Positions 23,247 to 34,517 of a DNA stretch of 64,000 bases are shown piece by piece. This stretch comes from Silene latifolia. Lineage: Eukaryota > Streptophyta > Magnoliopsida > Caryophyllales > Caryophyllaceae. The translations under genes were made by a program, and so were the position numbers. How positions within the stretch are numbered: the stretch's first letter is position 1; each line of letters begins with the position of its first letter. The notes beneath the pieces are model-generated. The model ran no database searches and had not been told where the DNA came from. It worked only from the letters and a program-made list of their open reading frames with translations. Location of the stretch: contig NC_133536.1 of assembly GCF_048544455.1 (NCBI RefSeq), positions 196,977,325-197,041,324 on the forward strand, read 5' to 3'.

Positions 23247-24314
23247 ATGGTGAAAACTAGAGGTTTACCCAACAAGAGACCTCGCGCGAATGTCCAACTC
23301 GAGGCTGGGCAATGTAGCAGTGGACCGGTTGTACCGCCGGTGGAGGCACATCCATCGGTAATTTTTGCTAACTTCGATCATCGTAAGGCTTTTATGGCTC
23401 TTATGCGTCGTCCTTTTCGCCCCACCCGTTGTGTCAACCCTAGTATCCTTGAGACTTTGGGGATTAAGGAGGACATAGTTCACATTTTCAAGATTTTGGG
23501 CATGGAGGGGTTGTATCACCTGAGAAAGAAATCCTACCCCCACTTGACCCTAGAGTTTTTGAGTTCTTTTGTGTATGATAAGAAGGGAAAGACCGTCTCT
23601 TTTCGTCTCATGAATGAGGATCATGAGCTTACCCTGGATGAGTTGGCTGACCATTTAGGTTTAGAGGCCGAGGAGGATGACTACCTTAGTGACGTGGCCA
23701 AGAACAGTGGCGCACCTCAGTACCTTCCTTATTTGACTGGCAGACCCGCCCCTACCGTCAGTGCCATGTTGATTAATGATATCCAGCACGTTTACCTTCG
23801 TATGTTTCTAAGGATGTTGACCTGTCTGCTTTACTCGAGAGATGACGTGAGTAAGCTCAATTCTCACGAAGTCATGCTCCTTATGTCTTACCTTAACCTC
23901 CACCGCCGGAAACCGTTTTACTACAGTGCTCCTGGTATAGTGTGCTCTAGTCTGGAGCGCATGGCACAGTCTGAGACCCGATTCATTGCCTGCGGGGCCA
24001 TAGTGACCCGCCTAGCTCAGCGACTGACCGACTTTGAGGCCCCACCTCCTGAGGGGAATGAGTATGTTGAGGTTGTGCCCACCATGGACGCCCAATACTG
24101 GCGTCAGAACCGATGGTTGAGGAAGATGGATGATGGGTCGTATGCTTGGAGAGTGAGGGGAACTATGTGGATGGTGCTTCCGGACCCAGCTCATCTCCCT
24201 GTTGTTGATCATTTGGCCGAGTGGGAGCCTTGTGGCATCCCTAGACCTGAGCCCCGTCCCCCACTGATCGACCCACGGATCCTCCCGGACTTACCCGAGC
24301 CACACCGTACATGA
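23247..24314 (+). CDS. ATHILA-ORF1-like protein, N-terminal part
   Basis: 355 codons from ATG 23247, the first ATG after the putative leader intron. A basic N-terminus (MVKTRGLPNKRPRA) precedes the conserved domain from about residue 35: VIFANFDHRKAF, LETLGIKEDIVHIFKILGMEGLYHL, PHLTLEFLSSFVYD, VSFRLMNEDHELTLDELADHLGL, EVMLLMSYLNLHRRKPFYYSAPGIVC and ACGAIVTRLA. It resembles the ATHILA ORF-1 / putative plant transposon protein families; function unknown. The same blocks occur in the Athila ORF at 58784-60641. TGA at 24312-24314 truncates it; the downstream frame keeps coding character (RRAPPPPRERRGVRR) before a shift into the next entry. No gag or pol accompanies it. Confidence 0.75.
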   Translation: MVKTRGLPNKRPRANVQLEAGQCSSGPVVPPVEAHPSVIFANFDHRKAFMALMRRPFRPTRCVNPSILETLGIKEDIVHIFKILGMEGLYHLRKKSYPHLTLEFLSSFVYDKKGKTVSFRLMNEDHELTLDELADHLGLEAEEDDYLSDVAKNSGAPQYLPYLTGRPAPTVSAMLINDIQHVYLRMFLRMLTCLLYSRDDVSKLNSHEVMLLMSYLNLHRRKPFYYSAPGIVCSSLERMAQSETRFIACGAIVTRLAQRLTDFEAPPPEGNEYVEVVPTMDAQYWRQNRWLRKMDDGSYAWRVRGTMWMVLPDPAHLPVVDHLAEWEPCGIPRPEPRPPLIDPRILPDLPEPHRT

Positions 24315-24382
24315 GGGACAAGAAGAGCACCTCCCCCACCTAGGGAGCGTCGTGGAGTTAGGCGATCTAAGGTAGACCCGTT

Positions 24383-24823
24383 GTGCACGAGCCCTCTTAC
24401 TCTGCCCCCGACTCCTACCCTTACCATCCTTATCAGTACTCGCCGTACCCTACGGTGCATGACCCTAGGATGCAGCCTCATGAGCTGGCTGAGCGGATCT
24501 CTTCTACTTTGGTGCTCCGCAACTTACATGAGATGACCCTTACCCAGGGCATCGGGACTCAGTTAGCACAGCCTGTCTGGTGGAGAGGACCGGGAGTGGA
24601 TTCAGGAGTGTTCCACAGCTATGGGGTGGACCCGAGTCACTGGAGACCTCCGGAGGAGACTGAGTTTGGCTATCTCGCGGGACCGTGGGGAGCCAACTCC
24701 GGCAGTCAGCTAGGAGGGGACTACACAGCAGCAGCAGCAGGTTTTCCAGGAGCAGGGAGTTCAGGTGCAGGTACCTCGGGCGCAGGTGGAGATGATGGCA
24801 TGGAGGAGGGTCCTCGTTATTGA
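24383..24823 (+). pseudogene. C-terminal part of ATHILA-ORF1-like protein, frameshifted
   Basis: About 146 codons are open in a frame shifted from the upstream part: Tyr/Pro-rich (PDSYPYHPYQYSPYPTVHD), then QPHELAERISSTLVLRNLHE and a Gly/Ala-rich end (GAGSSGAGTSGAGGDDG). There is no ATG at the start of the open segment, so translation would need the upstream ORF. Most simply, one original protein of about 520 residues now carries a TGA and a frameshift. Confidence 0.55.
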
Positions 24824-25129
24824 TCTTATGTGTCATGATTAGTTAGTTTGATTTCTTGGATGTTAGACTTATTTAGTGGTGATGGATTTGTTTTGTTGTG
24901 TTGGACTTATTGCTTCTTCTCTGGATGTTGCTTTCGGAATTTGATATCTCTCGTTGGATGATTGTATTTGGCCATAAGGTCGTTAGTTACTTAATTATCG
25001 TAGGGGGGATGTGTTGAATGTCGACTATGGTAGGAATTTGTTGTGCTTGATTTTGCTGCGAAGAATTTTTATGCAGGTTGATTGTGAATACTCTAAGTAA
25101 TGTCGTTAAAACGCCCTCTGATTATGATA

Positions 25130-25245
25130 ACTCGACCGAGTATAATCGATTTCGATCCAGAGTAGAGCTCACTCGGCCGAGTATACAAATATACTCGACC
25201 GAGTATCGCTTGCTCGACCGAGTAACGTTTCATACTCGGCCGAAT
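25130..25245. repeat. Palindrome array downstream of ORF1-like gene
   Basis: ACTCG(AC/GG)CGAGT copies or near-copies start at 25130, 25171, 25193, 25212 and 25234, with a decayed one near 25151. Spacing is 19-22 bp. Confidence 0.65.
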
Positions 25246-25667
25246 GTTGATGTAACAGAAGGCACAGGAAAGGCTATAGGATAACTGTATGAGGGAGTGG
25301 TTCATATTTTATGTTGTTATTTTATACTATAACATGCCGCACAGATGAATTTTAATTGTATCACGGATACGTGATAGAGAATGTTTCGTGGTTTGACTTT
25401 GCTTGATTGTCAGGAACTTAAGTGGTTAGGGGAGGAAGACTCGAATCATTAAATTATGCGACAGGTAGCACCATACGCAGCTAGTGTAGTAATTGAAATA
25501 AGTTGTATATGGGGATATGTTTGATTGCGGTGATAAAACTGTTATTCCTCATTAATTATTTTGAGTCGTTATACATTAGTGGGTTGCCGAAATGTCTCGG
25601 TCTTTATAAGGCATAAGTGTGCGACGTCATAAAAGAGATATGCTACGTATTAGCTTTGGTTGGTAGT

Positions 25668-25704
25668 GAACTTCGGGGACGAAGTTCCTTTAAGGGGGGA
25701 AGAG
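25668..25704 (+). repeat. Second, internal hairpin plus polypurine tract
   Basis: GAACTTCGGGGACGAAGTTC followed by CTTTAAGGGGGGAAGAG duplicates the motif found just before the 3' LTR (26639-26675), but here no LTR follows. It lies 1 kb inside the element. Confidence 0.75.
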
Positions 25705-25799
25705 TAATGTCGCGGAATTAAGTATTCAATTATGTAAAATATGTGTTTAGTTATACCTATGACTTTGGAATCACATGTATGTAGTTAACATTCGGAATT

Positions 25800-25968
25800 T
25801 ATGTTTATGTTTCCTTGAAGCCGTAACTATGTTGTATTCGGGTAATTATGTTTATGTTTCCTTGAAGCTGTAACTATGTTGTATTCGGGTAATATGAAGA
25901 TTATGCTATGCACGGATGTAACTATGTTGTATTCGGGTAATATGAAGATTATGCTATGCACGGATGTC
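25800..25968. repeat. Tandem repeats in element 3' region
   Basis: GTAACTATGTTGTATTCGGG occurs three times, at about 25826, 25869 and 25917, joined by repeated TATGTTTCCTTGAAGC and ATGAAGATTATGCTATGCAC words. Confidence 0.75.
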
Positions 25969-26638
25969 TCAACTCAATTTTTATGATAAGTATTTTATTT
26001 ATGAAATATGTATCTTATTTATATGTAAGTATTTAATTTCATGAAATATTGGGAATCATATGTATGTTAGGTGTGTTCACATTCGGAATTACTGGATTAC
26101 AATGATGTTTTTTTTAAGCCGCATCTATGTTGTATTCAATTTATATGAAACTTATATGGCGCAAGGGTGTCAAGTAACATGAAGATTCGATTCAATTGAT
26201 GATAATTGGTATACGTGTTCGGAATGCGGTGATTGTGTACTTATGTACTTTACAATGGTGTATCGCTTTGCATTTGTATATTTAATATAAGCGTATGGAA
26301 TGTGGTAGTTTACAATTGTGTATGGTTTTCTTACATTGTGTAAAGTGTTGCGATTGCATACTTGTGTAAGTATAGGGTTGAATACTGTTTTGAGAATGGG
26401 TTGCATACGTGTTTTAGGGTCGATAGTAGTGGTGCCATGTTTGGCAAAATCAGGCATAGGAATTTCGCTAATCTCCGTATGTATATGTGTAAGTTAGTGA
26501 GTAGCATTGTTTGGAAAAGCAGCTGTGATAAGTGATTGTTGTTGAGTAAGATGGCTGATGGTAACGTGTGGATAGTGTGAAATTTATGTACCTTTGTGTA
26601 GGTGGTTAAGGCCATGGTACCTTTGTGTCGTACGGGCT

Positions 26639-26675
26639 GAACTTCGGGGACGAAGTTCTTTTAAGGGGGGAAGAT
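26639..26675 (+). promoter_or_regulatory. Hairpin and polypurine tract before the 3' LTR
   Basis: The 8-bp stem GAACTTCG/CGAAGTTC with GGGA loop (26639-26658) is followed by TTTTAAGGGGGGAAGAT abutting the LTR. The tract should prime plus-strand DNA synthesis. Confidence 0.8.
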
Positions 26676-28008
26676 TGTAACACCCAGGATTTTAGGAACG
26701 TTGTTGACTGATCTTGTTGACCAAACACCTTAGGGATGAATGGGTGAGGGATCAGACTTGTAATAGGAGATGTATAGGTTAGTTACTCGACCTAGCTGAG
26801 GCCACTCGGCCGAGTATCACCAATACTCGACCGAGTGGAGTCTACTCGGCCGAGTATTCCTATACTCGACCGAGTATGGCTGCTGTCGACGCGTTATTAT
26901 AAATGCGAGTTCGCGAGATTCATTTCTATTTTCTCATTTCCTCGACAGTTTCTCTTTCTCTAACCCTAGACCATCTCCCTCCTCTATCACTCCATAGTTT
27001 CATACCTTAAAGTAATTAGCCTAACCCCTACCATGGGAATGTCGGGATTCGCGGAGCAAGGATGACGTGGGTGGTGGTTGTCTACGTTGTCATCGGTGCG
27101 CAAGGTTAGGTAAGTTTCTGCTTTGTATTCTTCTGAATGATTCTTTGAGTATAGTCGTGTAATAGGATATGGTTATCGTTGTTAGGGTGCTTATTGGAGT
27201 CGTGCGTGGCTGTAAATGGAAGTCTTTCATGCTTTGCGATGAGGTAGGGTTTCCTACTCAGTCTACTGTTAATTGATTTGAGATTTATGATTGTATTGTA
27301 ATTTGTGGTTATCCGCTGATCATCGGAGTATAGTGGTTGTGGTAAGGATGGCGTTGTCATGTGACAACAGATCTTTGTGATCGGGAATGTGGTGGAGTCA
27401 CTTGCGGGAGTGGCTTCACACCCTAGTTCGCCCTCCGTGGAACCCGCCACGGGAGGGATGTGCACATTAAGGGGCAGGGATTGTTTGTCGCTCGTTGATG
27501 AGCTGGACTAGGTGGGAATGGATGCGGTCACCCATCGCGCGAGGATTACCTGTTGCGATGGGTAATCTGGCAGGGCTACACACTTCGTGTGTAGTCGGTG
27601 TTTGTGTGAGGTGGTGAGATCGGTACAGTGGATGATCAGCTATTTATTTATATTGTCTTATTTCTTATTTGGTTAGTCAGTACTGACCCCGTGTTGTTTT
27701 GTGGTATCTGCGGTGATCCATTCGGGGATGGTGAGCAGTTGGCTTAGCAGGTATTGTTGATTACTGCCGCTGGGATTGGAGGGATCGAGTCATCACACTT
27801 CTGGTCTAGAGATGTAGAAACACAAGTATTGTATTGTACCTCAATTTAGAGACCCTGAATAGAATGGTATTGTGACAAATATTCTATTAATGTAATATTG
27901 TTCTTGTATTGTCTAATTTGATCTACTTCCTCGGGAAACCGAGATGGTGACACCGTCATACACTGGAATGGTCCTTGGTAAGGCGTTCTGGTGTGCGGGG
28001 GTGTTACA
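26676..28008 (+). repeat. 3' LTR of the ORF1-only element
   Basis: 1333 bp, nearly identical to the 5' copy. Differences cluster in two places (near 27365-27375 and 27520-27540). Confidence 0.93.
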
Positions 28009-28013
28009 ATATC

Positions 28014-28439
28014 TCATACTCCTCTTTCCTTATCTCCACCACCTTCTCTGAACTCTTTTTTACAATTTTTTTTCTCTTTTATCTTTCTCTCTCCACAATC
28101 TACAAACGATATGAGAGATGAAATTGTTCGTCGACGATATGGGAGATGATTTAAATTGTTCGTCGAGATAATTGTCCGCCGAGATAATTATCTCGACGGT
28201 CGATTTAGACTATCTTTTATATTTGAAAGCCAGTATCATAGATCTACAAATTTGGGGGAATGGAATGTTGGAGATAGTATCATCAATTTACACATCTCTA
28301 TACATCTCTATATTTGAAAGCAACAAATTTGGGGGAATGGTTTGAAGGAAAATATGGGGATGGTATCAATTTACATCATCTCGGTTTTTGAAAGCCAAAA
28401 GCCAATATCATAGATCTACATATTTGGGGGAATGGAATG
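28014..28439. repeat. Spacer with ~110-bp tandem units, split by Tat-like element
   Basis: CT-rich sequence (28018-28100) is followed by repeats of a unit with the words TTTGAAAGCC, ATCATAGATCTACA and AATTTGGGGGAATGG. Copies begin near 28227, 28310 and 28388; another continues across the insertion at 40275-40380. The Tat-like element sits inside one copy. Confidence 0.7.
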
Positions 28440-31400
28440 TGTGGACAAGGCCCTCGGGAACTGCGTCCGCGGGATCCACACTAGGCATAATCGACTCGAG
28501 GTTCTTTCGAATCGAATTAAGAAAAATTAGAGTCGCCACCAAGTTTTTTGGGAACTTGGAACCGTTCAAGTCAACTTTACACCTTTCATCGAAAAGCATA
28601 AAGCCAATCGACTACGAGTGATTAAAGATAAAGACTTGTACCCTATATCACTCGATTTGAATGACTCTCGTAATCCAATGGTATTTAGACGGATCCACAA
28701 ACCATAGATCTTGAGTAAGGGGTGAGGGTACGTGTTAGGAAGCCCATAAGGACACCTAACCCCGCCCGTCAATAACGGCCTCTACTAAGTCAAGTGTCGG
28801 ATTTCAAACAAGGTCATAGCTACTACGATATATGATATGCAAACATCGTTTTTAGAACCCTAACATGTGAAGTTTCTATGTCGATTTAGATGCAACTAAA
28901 CTAACTTTGTCAAAATTGTAATTTAGCATGTGGGTTGATTGATCTAAAAACATACAAACGAAACAAACAAGGCTTGATGGGAATGGGGGAGCCGTTGGGA
29001 TCTATCCTATTACAACCCAGGCATTTCATGCCGACACAACGATAAATTAAAGATACAACTCGATCTAAAATACAACGCTATACACAAAACCGTACACGAC
29101 GCATTACACGGCCATTCGGCCTAGGAAAACGTGCACAAAGAGGGGTGGCCCACGGCTTACATGACTCACGGCCTTGGGTCACTCCTCGTAATGTGTGCTT
29201 TCACTTAATCTCATCGAATTAGACATAGGGCTACGCACCAAAGCATGCATTAGCATAAATCGGGCCATGTTGCTTTAAACAACATGCGATTTACTACGCT
29301 CTTACATACATTGGGGCACAACCATCTAACCAAACAAGACTAAGGTTTTTGGAAGAGGCTTTGACTCGATAAAAGAAAGCTAATTTGAAAATTACAACTC
29401 GATGAACAAACGATAAATTACAAGCGACAAAACAATAAAGAACAAACGATGTAAAACGAACGAAACAAGAAAGACCAAAGGACACGGCCAAGCCATGGCC
29501 ACTCTAGACACGGCTACCCTAGGTCCTAGGTCAGGTTCATTAGCTAGATAGATTTGCGAAACAAGTTCGAAAGCGGGCTAGAAAACAAGTTAGAAACGAC
29601 GTTGATCGATTTGAAAAGATACCTTGCAAACGCGCATTCTACACGGCCTAAAAGGGTCAAATTAGGTCAAGTTTGCTAATTAATTTAACTCATCGAGTGT
29701 TAATAAGAAGGTGCTAATCACGCACTCTTATACTAACGAGAAATTAGGTGGAAGAGAGAGATGCGTTCAATTAAGTTACAGAATTGTTAGTTGATTTTTA
29801 AAGCTATGTCGATGTACCCTAACGTGTCTAATTAGGTTATTAAATTGATCTAATGTCATCTAAACGAATTATATGTTAACAATCAGAGGTCAAACTAACA
29901 TGTGAATGGTCCTAAGGTGGGTCGAATTACATGAAACAAAAGAGGGGTCAAAAGCGAAGAGCGAAGTCAGAATTCGTTTTATTAATGACCTACCTTGAAC
30001 ACGAGGATATGTAAATGAGACGGGGGTGTACGACCGACTGATGTAGCGGTTTCTTTCCCATCTCAAGTCAACGCGGGTATTCATGGTGGTACTTTAACTC
30101 ATACTCGGACTAAACTAGTTTCGTAGTTAATGATAACAATCGATAAACAAAAACGATAAACAAACAAAAACGAACGATAAGAAAACAAACATAAAAAACG
30201 GAATAAAATGGAGAAAGAGGAGGATTTGATGCACCCTCAACCTACATGTATCGTTGACGCCGTCTTGGGTCGTAATCGATGGTCGATTTTATCTCGAGAG
30301 GCCGTCGTCGACGAAGAAACAAAGCAAACAACACGTTTTTTGCAAATCTGGACAGCAACTTTCAAACTGCGATTTCTCTCTCGTTTCACGGTGAAAATTC
30401 GATTTAAAAGATGTTTTGAAAACTAGAAAGAGAGGAGAACAGAGATCTTAAAACAATCCCTGCTCGTTTTGAGTTATTGGGCACGAAAAAACGAGCACAA
30501 ACAGAACTGACAGACAGAAAGCCACAAAAGAGTGTATAACACTCTTTTTTCGAGGGAATTCGTGTACTCTCAAGGGCAATTTGGCTCGTAAATCTTTGTC
30601 TAATGTGTAGATGGATGTTGTATGGTTAATTTGGAACAAGAAAATCGAATTTTGATGGAGGTTTGAAGGGAGAACGAAGGGTTTCAAAGAGGACACACAA
30701 ACTGATTCTCAGTTTGTAAGTCGGTTTTGTCGAGGGTTTTTGAGAGGCAATTAGGGTTTGTTTCTGGAGTTTAAAGCTTGTGAATGACGGTAGTATGTAG
30801 GGAGAACTTAGAGGAATGAATGTATGGCAAAGGGGGGGTATTTATAAGGAGTTAAGGTAGGGTTTTAGAGGGGAGAGGCAGACGGGCTCCGTTTGCACAT
30901 AGCTGCTGTCCAGCAGCTTTTGTGAGGGTTTGAGAGGTTTTGTGAGGGGTTTTCTTGGTGGTTAAGCTAAGGTAATATGGGTAGGATACTAGGGTATGGT
31001 TTAGGATTAATGGGCACGGGTTTTGGTGGTATTTGGAGCGGGTTTTGGGCTCGGGATTGAGCACGCAAAACAGGGGGGCTGCTTATTATGCGGGCTGTTT
31101 GGGGAGGATTTGGGACGGGATTTGGGCCGTGGTAAAGGGGGTTCGAACTGGGGTTGGATGGGTAGAGACTTAGGTTGGTTAGTGTACTCGAGATTCGTGC
31201 CAACTCGCAAAGAAAACGGGCTCAAAATCCGAGCTGTAATCGAGCTCCAAAACGCGTGGTTAAAACGAGTTTTCGATTTTCAAATTCGATTTTTCAAATC
31301 AAATTAACACATTAAAATTAATGATTTTTCAAATCAAATACACTCATAAAATGATTTTTCAAATTAATTATTTATTTTATTTTCAATAAAATAAACTCGA

Positions 31401-31621
31401 GAAAATAAATTCAAAATAAAATAAAATGAACTTACCTTAAAAAAGCTTTAATTTAAATATCATTTAAATTAATAAAATACTCCGTCGACAACGCTCATTC
31501 TACATCGTAAAACGAGCCCAAATAATGACAATGACAACTAAAGAATACATGTGTCCTATCATCATCGGGTGTTTGTCGGGTTCTCTATAAATTCCAATAT
31601 CGACGGATACGGGTATCTACA
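28440..31621 (-). repeat. 3' LTR of Tat-like element
   Basis: 3182 bp starting TGTGGACAAGG and ending GTATCTACA on the plus strand. It contains short open frames that recur identically in the other LTR but show no family resemblance. Confidence 0.9.
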
Positions 31622-34517
31622 GAGCCCCCACTTTGACTGAGGCTTGGACAAGGCGAAAGTCAAAGTATACCCCAGTCCCTCTCGACCGAGGATTCTCGGG
31701 TTGTTTATAGTCCATTAGACTTGCGTATGTAAGCTCGCCAGCCATAAGAAGAGATCATACCTGAAACTTCGTTGGGGATTAACTCTTGCTTCATGTTGCG
31801 TCGAATTATCATCGTTGGTCGTCGACCCATAAAATTGCATATATGGTGGATTGAGCCTTATCCTTAGGCGCCTACGTATCCGTTTCTGACGGAATCAAAC
31901 CCGCGTCGTAGTTCGGCCACTGCTGACACTTGCCCAAACTTTATCATCTGCTGGCATTTGTCCGAAATTCATATCTGCTGACACTTGCCCAAAGTTTATC
32001 ATCTACTGGCAGGTGTCAAAATGAGACGGGACTTTCCGAGGAGGTTGCCGCCACTTTCATCACTTGCTTTCAGCTGCGGGATTCTTCCATTTCTTACTCT
32101 TGTAATTGAATTGAATTCTTGGTGGATGTCATCCTTTACATCTTGATAATGGTCTCTGAAGCCAACGGCCGAGCCCCCCTTGTAATGGCTCTAAAGTCGA
32201 AGACTTTAGAGCCCCCAGTTGAAGCATATCCTGCTATAATTGAAACACAAAAACGTACTAGCAATAATCATCACATAAGCACATTTTGGATCATCAATCT
32301 TGAAATTGGATCATTTGAAATACTGGGTCATCGACCCGAAAATTGAATTTGAAAATTTTGAATAATTGGGCCATCGATCCGAAAATTGAATTTGAAAATT
32401 TTGAATAATTGGGCCATCGACCCGAAGTTTCTACTACTTGGACCATCTATCTACAATTCGCAAAAAGTTTTTGGAATTTTGAAATTTTGAAATTTTTTTT
32501 GAAATCGAACCTTGATGGGTGAGCATGAAACATGACACGGACACTCTGTATGACTTGCAAACAACGTGGGCGTAGCCCGCTACCGTAAAACAAAAAAAGA
32601 AAATAAAACCGTAAGTGTGCACGAGTTTAAATTCAATTATTGACTTGTTGGGGGTAGAAATGTAAATTGGCCATTCCGGCGCCAAAAGATGGCAAATGGG
32701 AATCACAAGGTCGTCGGACTTGGGACGAAGATATCGTATGTCATGGGCGTGCTCCCGAGGGCATATGGGAATCAAGATCACTTGGCATTGACAAGGTGGA
32801 TTAAAATCACAGAGCAACAACGTTGGCTTCGCCCGACACTAAACACTGTCTGATCTTATGAAAGCACTTAGACATCACACATCACTCTTGTTGGGAACAT
32901 CCTGTCACTTTCTCCTCGCCTCCTTTCTTTTCAGCGAGTTTTCATCATTTCTTGCCACCGCCTTCTTTCTTTTCAGCGGGCTTTTACTATTTTTCTTCCA
33001 CGCCTTCTTTCTTTTCAGCGGGTTTCCATATTTTCTATTCCCAACACAAACCCACATCTATTTGACTGAGCATCTTTGCCTAAATTGTTAGATAAAGCTC
33101 ATTCTGAGACTTGAACTATTCATCTGAACCTATATCCTTATCCTAGCCTACATCGAGTGCTAAGACCGACTCAAACAAAGGTGGCTTCATTTAGACTTGG
33201 TTAAGACCCGTAAGAAACCTACAAGATGACTACTTGGTTGATGAGTGGATTGAATCCCTTATTCTGAAGGACTGCCTACGTATTCGCGTGGAGCGAAATC
33301 AAATCCGACGTAGTTCGATCAAGGTGCATAAACTTGGCATTTTTATTGTGTGTACACACTCGAAGGTTTCACCTATGGTATCATGTCGTATCCCATTCTA
33401 GCCTGTAAGGTACTGTTAAATCCCGTGTCTAGGGTTGGTACAAAAGGCTTTGGTTCTTTGGGATGTGGAGCTTGGTAAAAATAGGTTCGCAAGGTAAACC
33501 ATCATTCTTGAAGGTTCATTTTGTGGTGCTAAGGCCAAGGGCTATGGCTTATAAAGTGGTTGGAAATGGTGTCTCAGGTTTGATGAAACCCGAGTACAAA
33601 TGGGTCGGGAAATCGATGTGGGATCAAATTTCCATGTCTGGACCCTAAAGGCTAGGTATAAAAACACAAGCGGAATGATTCTCAAAATTCCCGACTATCC
33701 CCTTGTAACTGTCTCAGGAAGGACTTAGAGGTAAAGAGGTTACTACTTAAGCTTTTGGGCTTCGCCCATTGAACTTCAACTATGGGTACTTGACTTGACT
33801 TCTGGCTTTCATAACTTCGACATTCAACCAAAAGCGTTCTGCAATAACTTCAACATCTTCTTTTTTCTTTTTCTTTCATCACTTTGCTTTTTTCTTTTTT
33901 TTTTCGTCTCTTTTTTTCTTTTTTTTCTTTTTCTTTCTGAAAATGAACTTCCACCCATACTGCTCGTTACCATTGAATTCACACTGAAAACTGGGCTTCG
34001 CCAACTAAATTGGGTTAGAACTAACAATTCCTTGTTAAAATGGGTTGGTCTCTTATCTCTTCGAGATGGGATGATTTTGTGGGGAAAGGCTTGCCTTCCG
34101 TCATCGATAGGGGAAACAAGGAGCTAATTCGGGTTCGTCATAGATTCATCTAAAAGCTTGTCATAAGCACTGGTTCTGATGGAGGTTTTCTACCGCCAGA
34201 CATGGGATAGGTAAAGGAATCAAACACGGAATCCTATTGTACCTTACGTTTTGAAACGGGACATATTTCTACCCCAGGGATGCCTTTGAGTGTGTTGTGC
34301 ATTTTATCATGTTTCGGAATGATTGAGGATTGGAAACAAGACATATTTGGAAACGAAACTGCAACTTTTATTGGAATGACAAATGCTTAACAGACTCGAA
34401 GGAATGATTCCTAGGACACATCCTAGGTCATCGCGGAACAAACGACTCAACTTCAAGAAAAGAAAGTCCTAGACTCGACTAGACTAAGATAAGAAAACAG
34501 ATCCCGACTCATAATTT
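31622..34517. other. Tat-like element interior, pol position empty
   Basis: 2.9 kb downstream of gag (minus direction) shows no RT, RNase H or integrase remnants. It holds CT-rich low complexity (32930-33020, 33850-33945) and an inverted repeat ACTTTGACT...AGTCAAAGT (31630-31666) next to the polypurine tract. Confidence 0.6.

Larger units (their letters stand above)
20425..28008 (+). mobile_element. Complete LTR element with chromovirus-like ends and only an ATHILA-ORF1-like gene
   Basis: The LTRs (20425-21762 and 26676-28008) start TGTAACACCC and end GGGTGTTACA; the flanking duplication is ATATC (20420-20424 and 28009-28013). A perfect TGGTATCAGAGCC primer-binding site lies 3 bases inside (21766-21778), and the polypurine tract AAGGGGGGAAGAT abuts the 3' LTR. 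LTR ends, initiator-Met site and the GAACTTCGGGGACGAAGTTC motif before the tract are typical of Tekay/Del chromoviruses. However, the 4.9-kb interior has no gag, protease, RT or integrase, only an ATHILA-ORF1-like gene (23247-24823) and palindrome arrays. The LTRs are nearly identical apart from two short differences, so insertion is recent. Confidence 0.93.

Noticed and set aside
30208..30426. 72-residue ORF in the Tat-like LTR, repeated identically at 38855-39073
   Set aside because: Conservation is explained by recent LTR duplication; no family resemblance and it lies in untranslated LTR sequence.
33795..34127. ORF with long Phe/Leu runs resembling membrane segments
   Set aside because: Comes from a T/C-rich low-complexity tract in the Tat-like element.
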